Shown here: positions 62,721 to 64,000 of the stretch, one piece after another
How positions within the stretch are numbered: position 1 is the first letter of the stretch
Layout: each line of letters opens with the position of its first letter
DNA from: Bacillus_BD oryzisoli_A
Lineage (GTDB): Bacteria > Bacillota > Bacilli > Bacillales > Cytobacillaceae
Direction: 5' to 3'
Assembly (NCBI RefSeq): GCF_043641075.1
Contig: NZ_JBHZRC010000005.1
Coordinates: 124,001-188,000 of the forward strand
Length of the DNA: 64,000 bases
Made by a program: the position numbers and the translations under genes
The notes under the pieces: generated by a model
Databases searched by the model: none
The model's input: the letters and a program-made list of their open reading frames with translations, nothing else
What the model was told of the DNA's origin: nothing

Positions 62721-62755
62721 TAGCCAATCAGTAAATTAAGATGTAGGTCATTTTG

Positions 62756-62789
62756 AACAGACTTTTCATTGAAGGGAGTCTGTTTTTTT
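62756..62789 (+). terminator. Terminator after symporter 3
   Basis: AACAGACT and AGTCTGTT around a 13-nt loop, followed by a T-run. Confidence 0.85.
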
Positions 62790-62907
62790 GTGCATAATAC
62801 TTCAAGATTACAAGTGTAAGAATAGTATTCTTTGCATGATCAAATGAATAAACTAATATTGGAATGACATTTTACATATAAGCTTAATAGGATGAGAGGA
62901 GTTATTT

Positions 62908-63456
62908 ATGGTGATAAATATTCTGCTAATTTTTGCTCTTCAATTGGTGTATGTCCCTATTTTAACCCTTCGGACGATTTTTTTAGTAAAGAATATGAGT
63001 GTAGCTGCTTCAACATTTGGAATACTGGAGGCACTCGTTTATGTATTCGGTCTGTCCTTAGTTTTTTCGGGTCACCAAAGCATTGCTGAAATGATCGTTT
63101 ATGCTATAGGTTTTGGTGTAGGATTATTTATTGGTTCACGGATAGAAAATAAGCTAGCCATTGGGTACACTTGTTTAGTTGTGAATTTAATGGAAATGAA
63201 TGATGAACTGATAGCTTTATTAAGAAATAAAGGATTCGGGGTTACCGTCTTTGAAGGGATGGGACGTGATAGTAAAAGATTTCAATTAGAAATATTAACA
63301 AAGAGAAACCGGGAAAATGAAGTGATGGATTTAATCGAAGAGTACGAGCCAAGAGCATTCATCATCTCTTATGAACCTCGAAAATTTAAAGGTGGTTACC
63401 TAATTAAAGGTATGAAGAAGCATTGGAAAAAAAGCAATACTGTGAAACAATTGTAA
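62908..63456 (+). CDS. UPF0316/DUF2179 membrane protein (YebE-like)
   Basis: A 182-residue protein with three N-terminal membrane segments (to about residue 90) and a cytoplasmic DUF2179 domain, with GFGVTVFEGMGRDSKRFQLEILTKR and EYEPRAFIISYEPRKFKGGYL. DUF2179 modules resemble small ligand-binding domains of the ACT/PII-like type. The function is unknown, but the family is widespread in Bacillus. GAGAGGAG precedes the ATG. A terminator follows at 63475. Confidence 0.9.
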   Translation: MVINILLIFALQLVYVPILTLRTIFLVKNMSVAASTFGILEALVYVFGLSLVFSGHQSIAEMIVYAIGFGVGLFIGSRIENKLAIGYTCLVVNLMEMNDELIALLRNKGFGVTVFEGMGRDSKRFQLEILTKRNRENEVMDLIEEYEPRAFIISYEPRKFKGGYLIKGMKKHWKKSNTVKQL

Positions 63457-63474
63457 CTTTATTACGAAACGAAC

Positions 63475-63521
63475 AAAAAGGATTGTGTGGTTAGTTGCTA
63501 AACTACCTCACAGTCCTTTTT
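63475..63521 (+). terminator. Terminator after the DUF2179 gene
   Basis: AAAAAGGATTGTGTGGTTAG pairs imperfectly with CTACCTCACAGTCCTTTTT. Confidence 0.8.
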
Positions 63522-63716
63522 ATTTAGCCATCATGAACAAAAAGGACATTATGACTAATAAGATCGGTCTCTTAGAGGATATGTTAAATAAATTCAGTGA
63601 TAGATTTGACACACTGTCCAATGAAGTGAATTAAGACCTAATGTAATATGTAATCAATAAATAGTTACAAAATTTCTAATTTTATAATTTTAATACTATA
63701 TAAAGAGGTGCCATCA

Positions 63717-64000
63717 ATGATTGTAGAAAAAGCAGAAATTGAATCCGTTTTAATAAGCAATAATACTACTCAAAAAATGTACATAAATGGTGAGTGGGTA
63801 CTAAGTGAATCAGGTCAAACGAGTAGTGTGATAAACCCTGCCAATGGGGAAGTGATTGGAACCGTTACTTATGGGTCAGCAGAAGATGCCAAAAAGGCAA
63901 TTGAGGCTGCCAAAAACGCATTTTATAAAAATGGATGGATAAAGAGTAGTGCTAGAGAGAGAGCCGAACTTCTTCTCCAAGTCTCTAATAAATTAGAAGA
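63717..64000 (+). CDS. Aldehyde dehydrogenase, N-terminal part (cut by window edge)
   Basis: About 94 residues are visible. MYINGEWVLSESGQTSSVINPANGEVIGTV followed by SAEDAKKAIEAAKNAF and WIKSSARERAELLLQVSNKLEE is the standard start of NAD(P)-dependent aldehyde dehydrogenases such as betaine or gamma-aminobutyraldehyde dehydrogenase. The first 20 residues (MIVEKAEIESVLISNNTTQK) are an extra leader. AAAGAGGTG lies before ATG 63717. The catalytic part is outside the window, so the substrate group cannot be given. Confidence 0.88.
   Translation, partial: MIVEKAEIESVLISNNTTQKMYINGEWVLSESGQTSSVINPANGEVIGTVTYGSAEDAKKAIEAAKNAFYKNGWIKSSARERAELLLQVSNKLE

Noticed and set aside
63533..63634. A 33-codon frame with coiled-coil-like sequence after the DUF2179 gene
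   Set aside because: It has no ribosome site and starts just behind the terminator. It looks like a gene remnant, too little to support.

Overview
The window is chromosomal DNA from a low-GC Gram-positive spore-former of the Bacillaceae, probably close to Bacillus or Neobacillus. The support is strong AGGAGG ribosome sites with frequent TTG and GTG starts, CdaR/PucR, MocR and FCD-GntR regulators, a CcpA-type cre site, a YolD-like protein, and a dispersed GC-rich repeat of a type I recall from Bacillaceae genomes. The species call is inference.

Layout. 1-2000: the start of a NusG-domain-II protein, a 52-nt tandem hairpin array and a LysR regulator. 2082-17694: a sugar-diacid (galactarate/glucarate) catabolic region. 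It holds a garD broken by an in-frame TAG, a 2-hydroxyacid dehydrogenase, a permease, an MntA/HepT toxin-antitoxin pair, CdaR, a keto-deoxy-glucarate aldolase-type enzyme, a GntP permease, garR, gudD, garK, an FCD-GntR regulator, an aldo/keto reductase and a second garR. Together these take hexarates to pyruvate plus tartronate semialdehyde, then D-glycerate, then 2-phosphoglycerate. 17.9-20.3 kb: a second 52-nt array, an Fpg-family glycosylase and an endonuclease IV-like gene broken by an in-frame TAA. 20.6-32.1 kb: an accessory stretch with an FRG-domain protein, a metallophosphoesterase, small lysine-rich proteins, a glycosyltransferase with two sulfotransferases, and an IS110-family element that splits an unknown gene in two.

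32.2-34.7 kb carries sulfur-stress genes (DsrE-like protein; CoA-disulfide reductase-rhodanese-TusA fusion) behind CsoR/CstR-like operators. 34.7-46.4 kb carries two molybdenum-enzyme modules: a Tat-exported DMSO-reductase-like enzyme with FeS subunit, NrfD-type anchor and TorD chaperone, and a second enzyme without a Tat signal plus ferredoxins, a PucR-type regulator and TatA. The two modules share a palindromic upstream box, TTAAGTGT-N10-ACACTCCTCA. 46.6-64 kb carries a MocR regulator, a LysE exporter, LysR and PucR regulators, a beta-alanine-type catabolic pair (semialdehyde dehydrogenase and omega-aminotransferase), a YczE-like protein, an EutH-like transporter, three tandem AGCS amino-acid:cation symporters, a DUF2179 protein and the start of an aldehyde dehydrogenase.

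The most unusual signal is a set of tandem arrays in separate intergenic regions (421-1059, 17914-18450, 42189-42985, and a two-copy relic at 14391-14494). They have different sequences but the same 52-nt period. In the three large arrays the unit is the same: a 29-nt imperfect palindrome with 9-nt arms and an 11-nt centre, followed by a conserved 23-nt linker. Stem sequence changes between arrays while pairing and dimensions stay fixed. Two of the arrays contain 100-N assembly gaps, so their true lengths are unknown.
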